NCBI GenBank assembly: GCA_964600165.1
Contig: CAZRIP010000039.1
Location: forward strand, 1 to 28,936
DNA from: CAZRIP01 sp964600165
GTDB taxonomy: Bacteria > Elusimicrobiota > Elusimicrobia > UBA1565 > UBA9628
Direction: 5' to 3'
DNA length: 28,936 nucleotides
Position 1 is the first letter of the stretch. Each line of letters starts with the position of its first letter. Both the position numbers and the translations under genes were made by a program. Below the pieces are notes generated by a model, which was not told the origin of the DNA, made no database searches, and saw only the letters and a list, made by a program, of their open reading frames with translations. Below are positions 6,987 through 16,021 of the stretch, one piece after another.

Positions 6987-8756
6987 TTAAAGATGGCAGC
7001 CCGTCACGCGGATGACCTCTTCGGCGGTCGTCGTGCCGATCAGCAGCTTGCGGATCGCCGATTCCTGAAGGGTGATCATCCCGTTCTTAAGCGCCATTTC
7101 CTTGATCTTCAAAGCGGTCGCGCGCTGGCTGATCAGCTCGCGGATGTCGTCGGTCACCTCGAGCACCTCATGAATACCCATGCGCCCGCGGTAGCCCGTG
7201 CCCGAGCAGTTCTCGCAGCCCTTGCCGCGGTAGAGCGTCACCTTCGGCGTCTCGGGCCATTTCTTCTGCGGCACGCCGACGGTGGCGAGCCACTGCGTGT
7301 TGACCTCGTAGGCTTCCTTGCATTGCTTGCAGATGCCGCGCACCAGGCGCTGGGCGACCACCATCGTCAAGGCCGACGAGATCAGCACCGGGTCGACGCC
7401 CATCATCAAGATGCGCGTGATCGCGCCCGGAGCGTCGTTGGTGTGCAGGGTCGAAAATACCAAGTGGCCGGTGAGCGCGGCGCTGATGGCGATCGTGATC
7501 GTCTCTTGATCGCGGATCTCGCCGACCATGATGATATCGGGGTCCTGGCGCAGGAAGGAGCGCAGCGCGGCGGCGAAGTTCAGGCCGATCTCCGCGTTGC
7601 AGTGCACTTGGTTGATGCCCTGAAGCACGAACTCGACGGGGTCCTCGGCCGTCATGATGTTGATGTCGGGCGCGTTGAGCGTGTGCAGCGTCGAGTACAG
7701 CGTGGTCGATTTCCCCGAGCCCGTGGGTCCGGTCACGAGGATGATGCCGTGCGGGTCCTCGATGTGCTTGGTGTAGATCGCGAAGTTCTCGGGGTCCATG
7801 CCGAGCTGGCTGATGTCGAGACGCATCGCCGAGCCGTCCATGATGCGCATAACGACCTTCTCGCCGGGCGCGCACGGGCAGACCGAAAGGCGGATGTCGA
7901 TCTCCTTGCCGTCGACCTTGACCTTGATGCGGCCGTCCTGCGGGCGGCGGCGCTCGGAGATGTCGAGGTCCGCCATGATCTTGATGCGCGAGACGATGGC
8001 GCCCAAGAACTTCTTCGGCGGCGAGGGCTGCTCATGCAGCACGCCGTCGATGCGGTAGCGCACGCGCAGGAGCTTCTGATAGGGCTCGATGTGGATGTCC
8101 GACGCCTTGGCCTTGACCGCGCGCGAGAGCAGGAGATTGACGATCTGGATGACGCCGCCCTCGTCATCCTTGGTGATCGAGATGCCGGACTCGTCGTCCA
8201 CGTCGTCCTGAGGGTCCTTGGCCTTCTCGACGACGGCCTCGCCGGTCTCGCCGGCCTGCTTCTTGAGCTCCTCGGCCGCCTTCTTGGCCGACTCGCCGCC
8301 GCCGTAAGCGCGGTCGATGCCGTCGCGCAAGTCCGATTCCGGCGTGATGACGACGTTGACCTTGAGTCCGGTCGTGATCTTGATCTCGTCGACGGCCATG
8401 ATGTTCAAGGGGTCGGACATCGCCACCGTCAAGAACTCGTCCTTGAACTCGATCGGCATGATCAGCTTTTGGCGGGCGATCTTCTCGGGCACCATCTTGA
8501 GGACGTCCTTCTTGACCGAGCCGCGCTCGGAAAGCCGGATGAACTTGAAGCCGCACTTGACCGCCACGAACTCCACCATCTTCTCGGGCGTCAGATAGCC
8601 TTTTTCGGCGATCACGGCGCTCAGGATCCGCCCGTCCTTTTTCTGCAGCTCCATGCACTCATGGAGCTGCTCATAGGTCAACAGGCCCTCGGAGACGAGA
8701 AGGTCCCCCAGGCGCGCTGAGATCGCGATCGGGCTGGTAGCTTCCTTGACGGCCAT
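6987..8756 (-). CDS. pilB: Type IV pilus assembly ATPase PilB
   Basis: Predicted 589-aa extension ATPase of the GspE/PilB family. An N-terminal MshEN domain (LGDLLVSEGLLTYEQL, about 16-150) is followed by an acidic, charged linker (KDPQDDVDDESG) and the ATPase core: ASDIHIEPY, Walker A GPTGSGKSTTLY, Asp box TAEDPVEFV, Walker B IIMVGEIRDQETI and His box GHLVFSTLHTNDAPGAITR. A four-cysteine zinc site is present (CKQC and CENCSGTGYRGR). It ends EEVIRVTG followed by CHL. Promoter elements are visible upstream (8772-8800), and a GAGAGG lies close before the ATG, so it heads the pilBTC operon. No pilin or pilMNOPQ gene is in the window. Confidence 0.96.
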   Translation of the reverse strand: MAVKEATSPIAISARLGDLLVSEGLLTYEQLHECMELQKKDGRILSAVIAEKGYLTPEKMVEFVAVKCGFKFIRLSERGSVKKDVLKMVPEKIARQKLIMPIEFKDEFLTVAMSDPLNIMAVDEIKITTGLKVNVVITPESDLRDGIDRAYGGGESAKKAAEELKKQAGETGEAVVEKAKDPQDDVDDESGISITKDDEGGVIQIVNLLLSRAVKAKASDIHIEPYQKLLRVRYRIDGVLHEQPSPPKKFLGAIVSRIKIMADLDISERRRPQDGRIKVKVDGKEIDIRLSVCPCAPGEKVVMRIMDGSAMRLDISQLGMDPENFAIYTKHIEDPHGIILVTGPTGSGKSTTLYSTLHTLNAPDINIMTAEDPVEFVLQGINQVHCNAEIGLNFAAALRSFLRQDPDIIMVGEIRDQETITIAISAALTGHLVFSTLHTNDAPGAITRILMMGVDPVLISSALTMVVAQRLVRGICKQCKEAYEVNTQWLATVGVPQKKWPETPKVTLYRGKGCENCSGTGYRGRMGIHEVLEVTDDIRELISQRATALKIKEMALKNGMITLQESAIRKLLIGTTTAEEVIRVTGCHL

Positions 8757-8771
8757 AGCCTCTCACCCCTA

Positions 8772-8800
8772 AAGATAACGGACGGACCCGTTTCTGTCAA
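8772..8800 (-). promoter_or_regulatory. Sigma70-type promoter of pilBTC
   Basis: On the minus strand a perfect TTGACA (8800-8795) is followed after exactly 17 bases by TATCTT (8777-8772, 4 of 6 to consensus). The ATG of pilB is about 15 bases further on, after AGGGGTGAGAGG. The short leader still leaves room for the ribosome-binding site. Confidence 0.7.
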
Positions 8801-8830
8801 GCTCGGGGCCGAGCCTATATAGAGGAGGGA

Positions 8831-10834
8831 TTATTGCACGGTATCGGACTTGAATTGCGAATCCCCCTCCGCCGGAGGCAGCAGCTCCGTGTCGGAGGGC
8901 AACGGAATGAGCGGGACTTCCTTGGGCGGCGGCGGGGCGATCTTGGCGGTCGGCCGGCGCTTGGGCGCGGGGCGCGCCTTCTTCTTGACCGGGGCGGCGG
9001 GCTTGGGCCCGCGCATGAGCTCGTGGGCCGGTGGGTTCATGCCGCGGACGATCTTGCGTTCGAGGTCGGCCTCGAAGACGTAGACGATGGTCTGCTTGAG
9101 CGCGCTGCGCGGCCCGGGTTTCACGCTGTACTCGACCGTATAGATCGTCGCGGCCTGGGCGCCCGCGTGCCAGTCCTCGGCATTGTCGCTGCCCGGATTG
9201 GCCGTGAACGAGTAGGTCAGCCATTGGCCGACCGTCCCGCGATTGCCGTCCAGAGGAAACCCTTTGACGAGCTCGATGGCCACGGCGCTCTCGTCGACGA
9301 CCGCTGGGAGCGCGGCCACGGGCGCCGGGGTCGGAACCTGCGCCGCTGGAGCAGGGGCCGGCGCGGGAGCGGGAGCAGAAGCTTTCGGTTTGAAGATCTG
9401 ATTGGCCGCGTCGTCTTCGACCCCCAGCTTCTTATGATTGTCGCCGAGCGTCACCATGTTCTTGAGGTCGCCGGGCCGGCGCAGGAAAAAAGCGAAACAG
9501 GCGATCAGCACGAGGACGAGGACGCCGCTCGCCGCCAAGAAGACCTTCGAGTTGCGCGGCTTGGGTTTTTCTACCGTCTTCGGCGGCTCGGGCCTGGCGA
9601 GACGCTTGAGGACGTCGTCGGCCGGAGCGGCCGCGGGCAGCGGCGTGGCGGCGGGTTCGGAGTTGGAGCGCGACGGCGTGTAAGCCGGTCCAGCGGCCCC
9701 GAGCGCGGGGCCGGCGAAGGGGCTCGGCGGCGGCGCGGCCGTCTCGGGAGTCAAGGGCGTGAGCGTGGGCGTCGGCGGCGCCTGAAAAGCGGGGATCGCG
9801 ACGTCCGCAGTCGGCGCGCCGGGAGCGGCCATCCGCATCGTCGCCGGAGGCGGCGGAACGGGCGTCGGCGGGTTCAAGCGCATCGGGTCGGCCGCTGGAA
9901 TCGGGGCCGCCGGCTTGGCCTCCGGAAGCCCCGCCGGAGGCGGCGATGAGACGTTCCACTCGTAAACCGGGACTCCGGGAGCGGCCGCCGGGGGCTCCTC
10001 CTTTTTGATGACCCGGAAGCTCTTGGCCGCGCCCAGCGTCGGGAGACGCTTGGCGCCGGTCGCCGGGGCTTTGGGCGGCGTGAACTTGAACGCGCGCTTT
10101 TGAAACTCGGTCTGCGGCGCCTGAGGAGGTGCCGGCGGCTCGGGGACGGCGGGCGCAGCCTCCTCCGGAGGGCTCGCTTTGAGGATCGAGATCGACGGCA
10201 GCGCGGGTTCTTCGGGCAAAGACGGGGCTTCGGGCGCCGGTTCGGGCTCGGCGGGCGCGGGGACCGCCTCCGGCGCCGGGGCCGGCGGCTCCGCCGGCGC
10301 GAGCGGAGCCTGAGCCAGCGGCTCGAATTTGCCCGTCTGCGCGTTGCCGCGCAACTGTGAGAGAAGATCGCGCTGCTGCGCCTCGAGGTCCTTGACCCTC
10401 TTTTGAAAGACCTCGAGCTGATCCGACAGCGCGCGGATGCGGTTCTGCGCGATCGCGGGGTCTTGCGGGGCGTCCTCGCCCTTGGGCAGGATGAAGCCCC
10501 AGCGCGTGCGGAACTCGGCGTCGTCAAGAAACCCGCCCAGCCATTCGGAGCCTTCGTCGCGCGCGACGCCGAGCGCCTCGAGCTCGAGGCGCTCGAGGAT
10601 CCCGGCCTAGGCTCCGGGCAGCGGCTGGTCGAGCAGGGCCGTCGTCAGGGAGGAGCCGCGCAGCCCCGCCGAAAGCTCGGCGACCTCCGAGGCCGTCTTC
10701 CAATCCTCGTCGCGCCGTCCCGAGGCGTCCTCCGCGCAAACGAGGGCGTCGGCCTCGACGCCGCCGAGGCCTTGAATGTCGTCGACCGAGAGCGGGCCGA
10801 CGACGCGGCTGTCCTTATAGACGAAGTAGCGCAC
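8831..10834 (-). pseudogene. GYF-domain, proline-rich, single-TM protein split by in-frame TAG
   Basis: Read straight through, this is one 666-residue frame interrupted only by a TAG at codon 76 (10609-10607). Codons 1-75 (GTG start) encode a GYF_2-type domain (YFVYKDSRVVGPLSVDDI). After the TAG the same frame continues without a stop through GILERLELEALG, GFLDDAEFRTRWGFI, a short coiled coil (LEVFQKRVKDLEAQQRDLLSQL), a long Pro/Ala-rich stretch, a membrane segment near codons 431-453 (VFLAASGVLVLVLIACFAFF) and an extracytoplasmic domain. The first usable start after the TAG is TTG 10354, which would lose the GYF domain and the coiled coil. It lies just upstream of pilB in the same direction, so a pilus or envelope role is possible but unproven. 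TAG is the normal stop of anmK and the histidine kinase here, so recoding is unlikely; a mutation or assembly error is the simplest cause. Confidence 0.7.
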
Positions 10835-10919
10835 CCACCGGGAGTTTAAGGGTCCCGTGTTACAAATTCAAGGCGCCCTAAAGGACTCTCCTTCGGGTGT
10901 CAAAATGGTAATTTGGCTC

Positions 10920-12305
10920 ATGGTCTTCGAGCGCTTTTACCTCGCCTGCCTCTCGCACGCCTCCTATCTGATCGGCGATCCCAAGAGCGGGCTGGCCGTC
11001 GTCGTCGACCCGCAGCGCGACGTGGACCAATACACGGAGTGCGCCAAGCGCAAGAAGCTCAAGATCGCCCACGTCGTCTTGACCCATTTTCACGCCGACT
11101 TCGTCTCCGGCCATCTCGAGCTCGCGAAGCGCTGCAAGGCCCGGATTCACATCGGCGCGGCCGCCAAAGCGGGGTTTACGTTTACGCCCGTCGCCGACGG
11201 CTCGACCATCGAGCTCGGCGGGGTGCGCCTGGTCGGCCTCGAGACGCCCGGCCATACGCCGGAGGCGATCTGCCTGCTCGTCTACGACCTCGCGAGATCG
11301 GCCGACAAGCCCTACGCCGTGCTGACGGGCGACACGCTTTTCATCGGCGACGTCGGGCGCCCCGACCTCATGGCGTCGGTCGGCGTGACGGCGCGAGAGT
11401 TGGCTAGCTCGCTCTACGACTCCTTGAGAAAGAAGCTCCTCACTCTGCCGGACGAGACCCTCGTCTATCCCGCGCACGGCGCGGGATCTATGTGCGGCAA
11501 GGCCCTCAGCGCCGACGCTTGCTCGACTCTCGGCGCGCAGAAGCTCTCGAACTACGCGCTCAAACCCATGAGCAAGGCCGAGTTCATCAAGCTCGTCACG
11601 GCCGACCAGCCCGAGGCCCCGGCGTACTTCCGCTACGACGCCGAGCTCAACCGGAAAAAGCGGCCGACGCTCGAAGCGGCGCTCAAGAAGGGCCTGCGTC
11701 CGCTCTCCGTCGCCGCGCTCCAGCGTCTCCAAAAAGCGGGAGGGCTCGTGCTCGACACGCGCGACGCGGACGCGTTCGCGAAGGGCCACTGGCGCGGCGC
11801 GATCAACGTCGGCCTCGGCGGCAAGTACGCCACGTGGGCGGGCGCCGTGCTCGAGCACGGCACGAAGATCGCGCTGATCTGCGAGCCCGGCGCCGAGCCG
11901 GAGTCGGCCCTGCGCTTGGGACGGATCGGCTTCGACTCCGTGGCGGGTTATCTGAAAGGCGGCATGGCGGCGCTCAAAGACCAGCCGAAGCTCGTCGCGC
12001 GCACGCGCCGCTGGACCGCGCGCGAACTCTCCGAGGCGCTGGCCAAGCCGGGCGCGCCGGCCGTGCTGGACGTGCGCAACCCGAGCGAGCGCGAGGTGTC
12101 GCGCATCGACGGCAGCGCCTTCATCCCGCTCGGGCAGCTGCCCCGGCGCCTGGCCGAGGCGCCGAAGGGGCAGCTCGTCGTCCACTGCGCCGGAGGTTAT
12201 CGCTCGATGATCGCGGCGAGCCTGCTCGAGCGCGCGGGCCGAGCGGACGTTTCCGACCTCGAAGGCGGCATGGCCGCCTGGAACGAGCTCTTCGCGCAGG
12301 CCTAA
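10920..12305 (+). CDS. Metallo-beta-lactamase fold plus two rhodanese domains (persulfide dioxygenase-like)
   Basis: Predicted 461-aa cytoplasmic protein. The N-terminal metallo-beta-lactamase domain has THFHADFVSGH (metal ligands), TPGHTPEAICLLV, LTGDTLFIGDVGRPDL and VYPAHGAGSMCG, the pattern of ETHE1/BaeB-type persulfide dioxygenases. Rhodanese domain 1 (about LDTRDADAF to CEPGAEPESALRLGR) keeps a Cys at the loop position but not a canonical loop. Rhodanese domain 2 (VLDVRNPSE to VVHCAGGYRSMIAASLLERAG) has a proper CxGGxRS active-site loop. Such fusions are linked to sulfane sulfur oxidation or transfer; the substrate is inferred. ATG 10920 (MVFERFYLACLSHASYLIGD) matches where the family starts; ATG 10905 and GTG 10857 are in frame upstream. 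It is divergent from the GYF gene. Confidence 0.88.
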   Translation: MVFERFYLACLSHASYLIGDPKSGLAVVVDPQRDVDQYTECAKRKKLKIAHVVLTHFHADFVSGHLELAKRCKARIHIGAAAKAGFTFTPVADGSTIELGGVRLVGLETPGHTPEAICLLVYDLARSADKPYAVLTGDTLFIGDVGRPDLMASVGVTARELASSLYDSLRKKLLTLPDETLVYPAHGAGSMCGKALSADACSTLGAQKLSNYALKPMSKAEFIKLVTADQPEAPAYFRYDAELNRKKRPTLEAALKKGLRPLSVAALQRLQKAGGLVLDTRDADAFAKGHWRGAINVGLGGKYATWAGAVLEHGTKIALICEPGAEPESALRLGRIGFDSVAGYLKGGMAALKDQPKLVARTRRWTARELSEALAKPGAPAVLDVRNPSEREVSRIDGSAFIPLGQLPRRLAEAPKGQLVVHCAGGYRSMIAASLLERAGRADVSDLEGGMAAWNELFAQA

Positions 12306-12335
12306 AAAACGGAACGGCCCCTTTCGTGGCCGTTC
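12304..12335 (-). terminator. Intrinsic terminator of the DksA-like gene
   Basis: Read on the minus strand: GAACGGCC, an 8-base loop, GGCCGTTC (perfect 8-bp stem, 12335-12312), then CG and six T (12309-12304). It sits after the stop of the DksA-like gene and partly overlaps the stop codon of the convergent MBL-rhodanese gene. Confidence 0.75.
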
Positions 12336-12338
12336 GTC

Positions 12339-12356
12339 ATCCGCCACGTGGCGGAT
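12339..12356. repeat. Perfect 18-bp palindrome
   Basis: ATCCGCCACGTGGCGGAT is a perfect palindrome, three bases from the terminator stem, in the gap between two convergent genes. It could be the stem for termination of the plus-strand MBL-rhodanese transcript, although no T-run follows, or a protein-binding site. Confidence 0.6.
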
Positions 12357-12359
12357 AGC

Positions 12360-12833
12360 TTAGGCTTCGCGCCCAGACGACTCTTCGCCGCCGATCGCGC
12401 GGTACTCCGGGCTCTGCTCGACGAGCTCAGGCGCGGTCTCGGAATTGCTCTGGCAGTTGATGCAGTAGCGCGCGAAGGGCAGGGCCTTCAGGCGCGGCGC
12501 CGGGATCAGCTTCTGGCAGGACTCGCAAAGGCCGTAGGTGCCCTTGTCGATCTTGCGCAGCGCGGCCTCGATCTGGTCGAGGGTGACGCGCTCGTTGTCG
12601 GAAAGCTCGAAGAGCAGCTCGCGCTCGATGGATTGGCTCGCTTGATCGACCGAGTCCCCGGTATCCTGCAAGGACGGGTCCGACAGCTGCTGCTTGCGCA
12701 CGGTCTTCATCAAGTCGTCGCGCATCTCGAGCAGCTGGCGCTTGATCGGGCCGACCTTCGCGGCGGAGACCGGCTTGCCGGCGGCGGCGTGCTTGCGCTC
12801 AACGGGTTTTTTCTTCATGGTTTTCTTGGTCAT
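12360..12833 (-). CDS. DksA/TraR-family zinc-finger protein
   Basis: Predicted 157-aa small protein with a Lys-rich N-terminus (MTKKTMKKKPVERK), a coiled-coil region (KRQLLEMRDDLMKTVRKQ to LDQIEAALRKIDKGTYG) and a four-cysteine zinc finger: C-x2-C (CESC), PRLKALPFARYC, then C-x2-C. This is the DksA/TraR/YocK pattern; members bind RNA polymerase in the secondary channel and modulate initiation with ppGpp. The coiled-coil tip lacks an obvious DxxDxA motif, so the DksA-proper function is not assured. ATG 12833 is chosen because an AAGGA lies eight bases upstream; ATG 12842 has that purine run immediately adjacent. It lies downstream of gltX on the same strand, with its own promoter-like site and an intrinsic terminator. 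Confidence 0.85.
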   Translation of the reverse strand: MTKKTMKKKPVERKHAAAGKPVSAAKVGPIKRQLLEMRDDLMKTVRKQQLSDPSLQDTGDSVDQASQSIERELLFELSDNERVTLDQIEAALRKIDKGTYGLCESCQKLIPAPRLKALPFARYCINCQSNSETAPELVEQSPEYRAIGGEESSGREA

Positions 12834-12860
12834 GGCGTCCATCCTTTCGCGAGACGCGAT

Positions 12861-12888
12861 AGTATATTAGTTATCCTGAAATCCGCAA
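12861..12888 (-). promoter_or_regulatory. Possible promoter of the DksA-like gene
   Basis: In the AT-rich gap after gltX the minus strand shows TTGCGG (12888-12883), 16 bases, then TATACT (12866-12861, 5 of 6 to the -10 consensus). The leader then has room for a ribosome-binding site. The -35 match is weak (3 of 6). Confidence 0.45.
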
Positions 12889-12904
12889 GGCCCAAAATGT
12901 CAGC

Positions 12905-14362
12905 TTAATTTAGCTTCGTCGCGGCGTCCTTGAGACGCGAGACGACCGTTTCGCGGCCCATCACTTCGAGCATCAAAAACAGCGTCGGCCCCTCGGTGCG
13001 CCCGGTCGTCGCCGCGCGCAGCGGGTGGAAGACCTGGCCGGGCTTGAGGCCGCGATCTCCGCAGAACTTGCGCACGCGCTCCTCGAGCGCCTTGTCCGCG
13101 AAGGGCTCCGCCTTCGCGAGGTCGTCCGCCAAACCGAGCAGCACGTCCTTGACTCCCGGCTGGCGCAACACTTTATCCATCGCCTTGGGCGTGAACTCGA
13201 CGGGCTTGTAAAAGAAGTCGACGAGGGCCGGGATCTCGGCCAGAAGCTTGAACTTCTCGTGCTCGAGCGCCACCGTCTTCTCGAGGCTCGGACCGCCGTT
13301 GACCTTCAGGCCGGCGGCCTCGAAGAAGGGCTGGGCTTGCTTGATCAGCTCGGGCACCGGCATCTCGCGAAGGTACTCGCCGTTCATCCACGTGAGCTTG
13401 ACGGTATCGAAGGTGGCCGGGTTCTTCTGGCAGCCGTCGAGGTCGAATTTCGCGATGAGATCCTCGTCGGTGAAGAGCTGCTGGGAGTTCGTGGTCGACC
13501 AGCCGAGAAGCGCGAGGTAGTTGCGCATCGTGTGCGGCAAATAGCCTTGCTGCTTGTACTCGAGCACGGACGTCGCGCCGTGGCGCTTCGAGAGCTTGGC
13601 TCCGTCCGGCCCCAAGATCATCGAGAGGTGCGCGAACTTCGGCGGCTCCCAGCCGAACGCTTTGTACATCTGGATCTGCTGCGGCGTGTTCGACAAGTGC
13701 TCGTCGCCGCGGATGACGTGCGTCATCTCCATCAGATGGTCGTCGACGACGCAGGCGAAGTTGTAGGTCGGGCCGCCCGTCGTCTTCTGGATGACGACGT
13801 CCTGCTGCAGCTTGTTCTCGAAGGTCACGTCGCCGCGGACGAGGTCCGGCACGACGGTGACGCCGTCGTCGGGCATGCGAAAGCGGATCGAGGCCGTCTT
13901 TCCTTGAGCGATGAAATCCGACTTCTGCTTCTCCGTCAGGTTGCGGCAGCGGCCGTCGTAGCGCGGCGGACGCTTCTCGAGCTGGGCCAGGCGGCGCATG
14001 GCGTCGAGCTCGTCTTTCGAGCAGAAGCACTGATAGGCCTTTCCTTCCTTCAGGAACCGCTCGGTGTATTTCGTGTAGTGCTCGGTGCGCCGCATCTGAT
14101 AGTAGGATTGGTGCGGGCCCTTCTCGTCCTTCAGGGTGAGCGGGCCCTCGTCCCAGTCGAGGCCGAGCCAGGAGATCGAGTCCAGGATCGCCTGCACGGA
14201 GTCTTCCGTCGAGCGCACCTCGTCGGTGTCTTCTATGCGCAGCACGAACGTGCCGCCGTGATGGCGCGCGAAGAGCCAGTTGAAAAGCGTCGTGCGCGCG
14301 CCGCCGATGTGCAGGAAGCCGGTCGGCGACGGAGCGAAACGGGTGCGGACTTTAGCGGTCAT
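12905..14362 (-). CDS. gltX: Glutamyl-tRNA synthetase
   Basis: Predicted 485-aa class I aminoacyl-tRNA synthetase that charges tRNA-Glu (or both Glu and Gln tRNAs if discriminating GlnRS is absent). It begins VRTRFAPSPTGFLHIGGARTTLFNWLFAR with the HIGH motif as HIGG, followed by FVLRIEDTD. DDHLMEMTHVIRGDEHLSNT is diagnostic of the family, and the KMSKS loop is KLSKRHGA. A zinc-type Cys cluster region (CFCSKDEL and CRN) is present. The C-terminal anticodon-binding region ends in FLMLEVMGRETVVSRL. Length is normal. Its ATG overlaps the recN stop by four bases (ATGA), so it is translated from the comEC-nadK-recN transcript. Confidence 0.96.
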   Translation of the reverse strand: MTAKVRTRFAPSPTGFLHIGGARTTLFNWLFARHHGGTFVLRIEDTDEVRSTEDSVQAILDSISWLGLDWDEGPLTLKDEKGPHQSYYQMRRTEHYTKYTERFLKEGKAYQCFCSKDELDAMRRLAQLEKRPPRYDGRCRNLTEKQKSDFIAQGKTASIRFRMPDDGVTVVPDLVRGDVTFENKLQQDVVIQKTTGGPTYNFACVVDDHLMEMTHVIRGDEHLSNTPQQIQMYKAFGWEPPKFAHLSMILGPDGAKLSKRHGATSVLEYKQQGYLPHTMRNYLALLGWSTTNSQQLFTDEDLIAKFDLDGCQKNPATFDTVKLTWMNGEYLREMPVPELIKQAQPFFEAAGLKVNGGPSLEKTVALEHEKFKLLAEIPALVDFFYKPVEFTPKAMDKVLRQPGVKDVLLGLADDLAKAEPFADKALEERVRKFCGDRGLKPGQVFHPLRAATTGRTEGPTLFLMLEVMGRETVVSRLKDAATKLN

Positions 14363-16017
14363 TTCAAAGACTCCTCGAGCAGTTCTTGAGCGTGCTTGCG
14401 GCTGGCGGACGTGGCCTCGCGGCCGCCGAGCATGAGCGCGATCGCCTCGAGCCGCTTGTCTCCGTCGAGCCGCTCGACGCTGACGCGCGTGCGGCCGGAC
14501 TTCGTTTCCTTGATCACGCCGAAATGGGCGCGGCCGAAGCAGGCGACCTGCGCCAGATGCGTCACGCAGAGCACTTGGCGGCCGCGGCCGAGCGCGGCGA
14601 GCCTCTGGCCGACGGCGCGCGCCACGGCGCCGCCGATGCCGGCGTCGACCTCGTCAAATACAAGAATCGGTACGCGATCGGCCTTCGAGAAAACCGTCTT
14701 GAGCGCGAGCATGACCCGCGAGAGCTCCCCGCCCGAGGCGATCGCCTTGACGGGCTTCAAGGGCTCGCCGGGATTGGGCGCGAGCATGAACTCCACGGCG
14801 TCCGCTCCGTTTATCGAGAAGCGGCCGTCTTCCATCTCGACCGAGACCTCGAAGGCCGCCGAGGGCATGCCGAGGACCTTAAGCTCCTTGAGCACGCCGG
14901 CCTCAAGCTTCTTGGCGGCCTTCATGCGCGCCGCGTGGATCTTCTCGCAGGCCGCCTCGAGCGCCTCGAGCGCCGCTCGCAGCTCCTCTTCCAGTATTCC
15001 TTTTCTGAGAGAAGAGTTCTCGAGCCGCTCCAGCTCCTCGGTCAGCCGGTCCTTCGAAACGAGGACCTCAGCGATCGTCGGGCCGTATTTCTTCTTGAGC
15101 CGCGAGAGATTATCGAGCCGCGTCATCATGGCGTCGAGCTTGCCGGGGTTGACCTCGACCTTGTCGCGATAGGCGGAAAGTTGATGCGTGACTTCGTCGA
15201 GCGCGAGCCGCGCGGACTCCAACCCGTCGTGGACGGGCTGCATGGCCGCGTCGATGCGCGAGACCTCGGCCAGCGCGCGCTCGGCCTTGAGCAAGCGGCT
15301 CATGACGGATCCTTCTTCCTCGTACAAGCCCTGATAGGCCTGATCGGCGAAGCCGCGCAGCCGCTCGGCGTTCTTCAAGACGGGCAAGGACGCTTCGAGC
15401 TCCTCTTCCTCGCCGGGGCGCGGCGCCGCCTCGCTGAGCTCTTGGACCTGGAAGCGCAGGAGCTCGACGCGCCGGCGCCGCTCGTCGTCGGACATCTGCG
15501 CGGCCTCGGACTCGCGGCGCAATCCCTCGTAGAGGCCGTAAGCCGCGCCGACGGAGCCGAGAAGGTCCGCGAGCTCGCCGTAGCGGTCGAGCAGATCTAG
15601 CTGGACGGCGGGCTTGAGCAGCGTCTGATGCTCGTGCTGGCCGTGGAAATCGACGAGACGCTCTCCCAGCGCGGCGACGGCCGAGATCGCGGCCGACTGC
15701 GCGTTGATCATCGCGCGGGTCTTGCCCGAGGCGTCGAGCTCCCGGCGCACGAGCACCGGGGACTCGGTGATCTTGTACTGGGCGCGCACGTCGGCGGGGA
15801 AATCCTCTTTGTCGAACGTCCCGACGACCTCGAGGCGCTGAGCGCCGGCCCGCAGCCACGAGGCGCTGCCGCGGGCGCCGAGCAAGAAACCGAGCGCCTC
15901 GATCAGGATCGACTTGCCGGCGCCCGTCTCGCCCGTGAGCACGTTGAGGCCGGCCTCGAGCTCGAGGGTCTGCTCCTCGATGATCGCGAAATCCTTGACC
16001 TTGAGCCGCCTCAACAT
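14359..16017 (-). CDS. recN: DNA repair protein RecN
   Basis: Predicted 552-aa SMC-like ATPase involved in double-strand-break repair. Begins MLRRLKVKDFAIIEEQTLELEAG with Walker A TGETGAGKS near residues 28-36. DFHGQHEHQTLL, the RecN Q-loop region, is present. The middle is coiled coil (ALEALEAACEKIHAARMKAAKKLEAG). The C-terminal head has the ABC signature ASGGELSRVMLALK and Walker B ILVFDEVDAGIGG, then VTHLAQVACF. Size is normal. It follows nadK by four bases and overlaps gltX by four. Linkage of nadK and recN is a common bacterial arrangement. Confidence 0.96.
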   Translation of the reverse strand: MLRRLKVKDFAIIEEQTLELEAGLNVLTGETGAGKSILIEALGFLLGARGSASWLRAGAQRLEVVGTFDKEDFPADVRAQYKITESPVLVRRELDASGKTRAMINAQSAAISAVAALGERLVDFHGQHEHQTLLKPAVQLDLLDRYGELADLLGSVGAAYGLYEGLRRESEAAQMSDDERRRRVELLRFQVQELSEAAPRPGEEEELEASLPVLKNAERLRGFADQAYQGLYEEEGSVMSRLLKAERALAEVSRIDAAMQPVHDGLESARLALDEVTHQLSAYRDKVEVNPGKLDAMMTRLDNLSRLKKKYGPTIAEVLVSKDRLTEELERLENSSLRKGILEEELRAALEALEAACEKIHAARMKAAKKLEAGVLKELKVLGMPSAAFEVSVEMEDGRFSINGADAVEFMLAPNPGEPLKPVKAIASGGELSRVMLALKTVFSKADRVPILVFDEVDAGIGGAVARAVGQRLAALGRGRQVLCVTHLAQVACFGRAHFGVIKETKSGRTRVSVERLDGDKRLEAIALMLGGREATSASRKHAQELLEESLK

Positions 16018-16021
16018 GGCT

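Noticed and set aside
6993..8720. A 575-codon open frame on the plus strand opposite pilB
   Set aside because: It is the mirror of a GC-rich gene: the translation is dominated by Ala, Arg, Asp, Leu, Val without motifs, while the minus strand encodes a complete PilB.
8801..8814. Small GCTCGG/CCGAGC hairpin after the GYF gene as a terminator
   Set aside because: The stem is short with a two-base loop and no T-run; it overlaps the upstream edge of the pilB promoter, so termination is doubtful.
9290..9400. Ala-Pro repeat tract in the GYF gene as a possible tandem-repeat element
   Set aside because: It is a coding low-complexity linker continuous with the flanking Pro-rich region, not a separate DNA repeat.
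10607..10609. TAG recoding (for example pyrrolysine or amber reassignment)
   Set aside because: TAG terminates anmK and the histidine kinase at their normal ends, so TAG is a true stop; one mutation or assembly error is simpler.
13025..15600. Long plus-strand open frames opposite gltX and recN
   Set aside because: Low-complexity translations without domains; the opposite strand has complete GltX and RecN.
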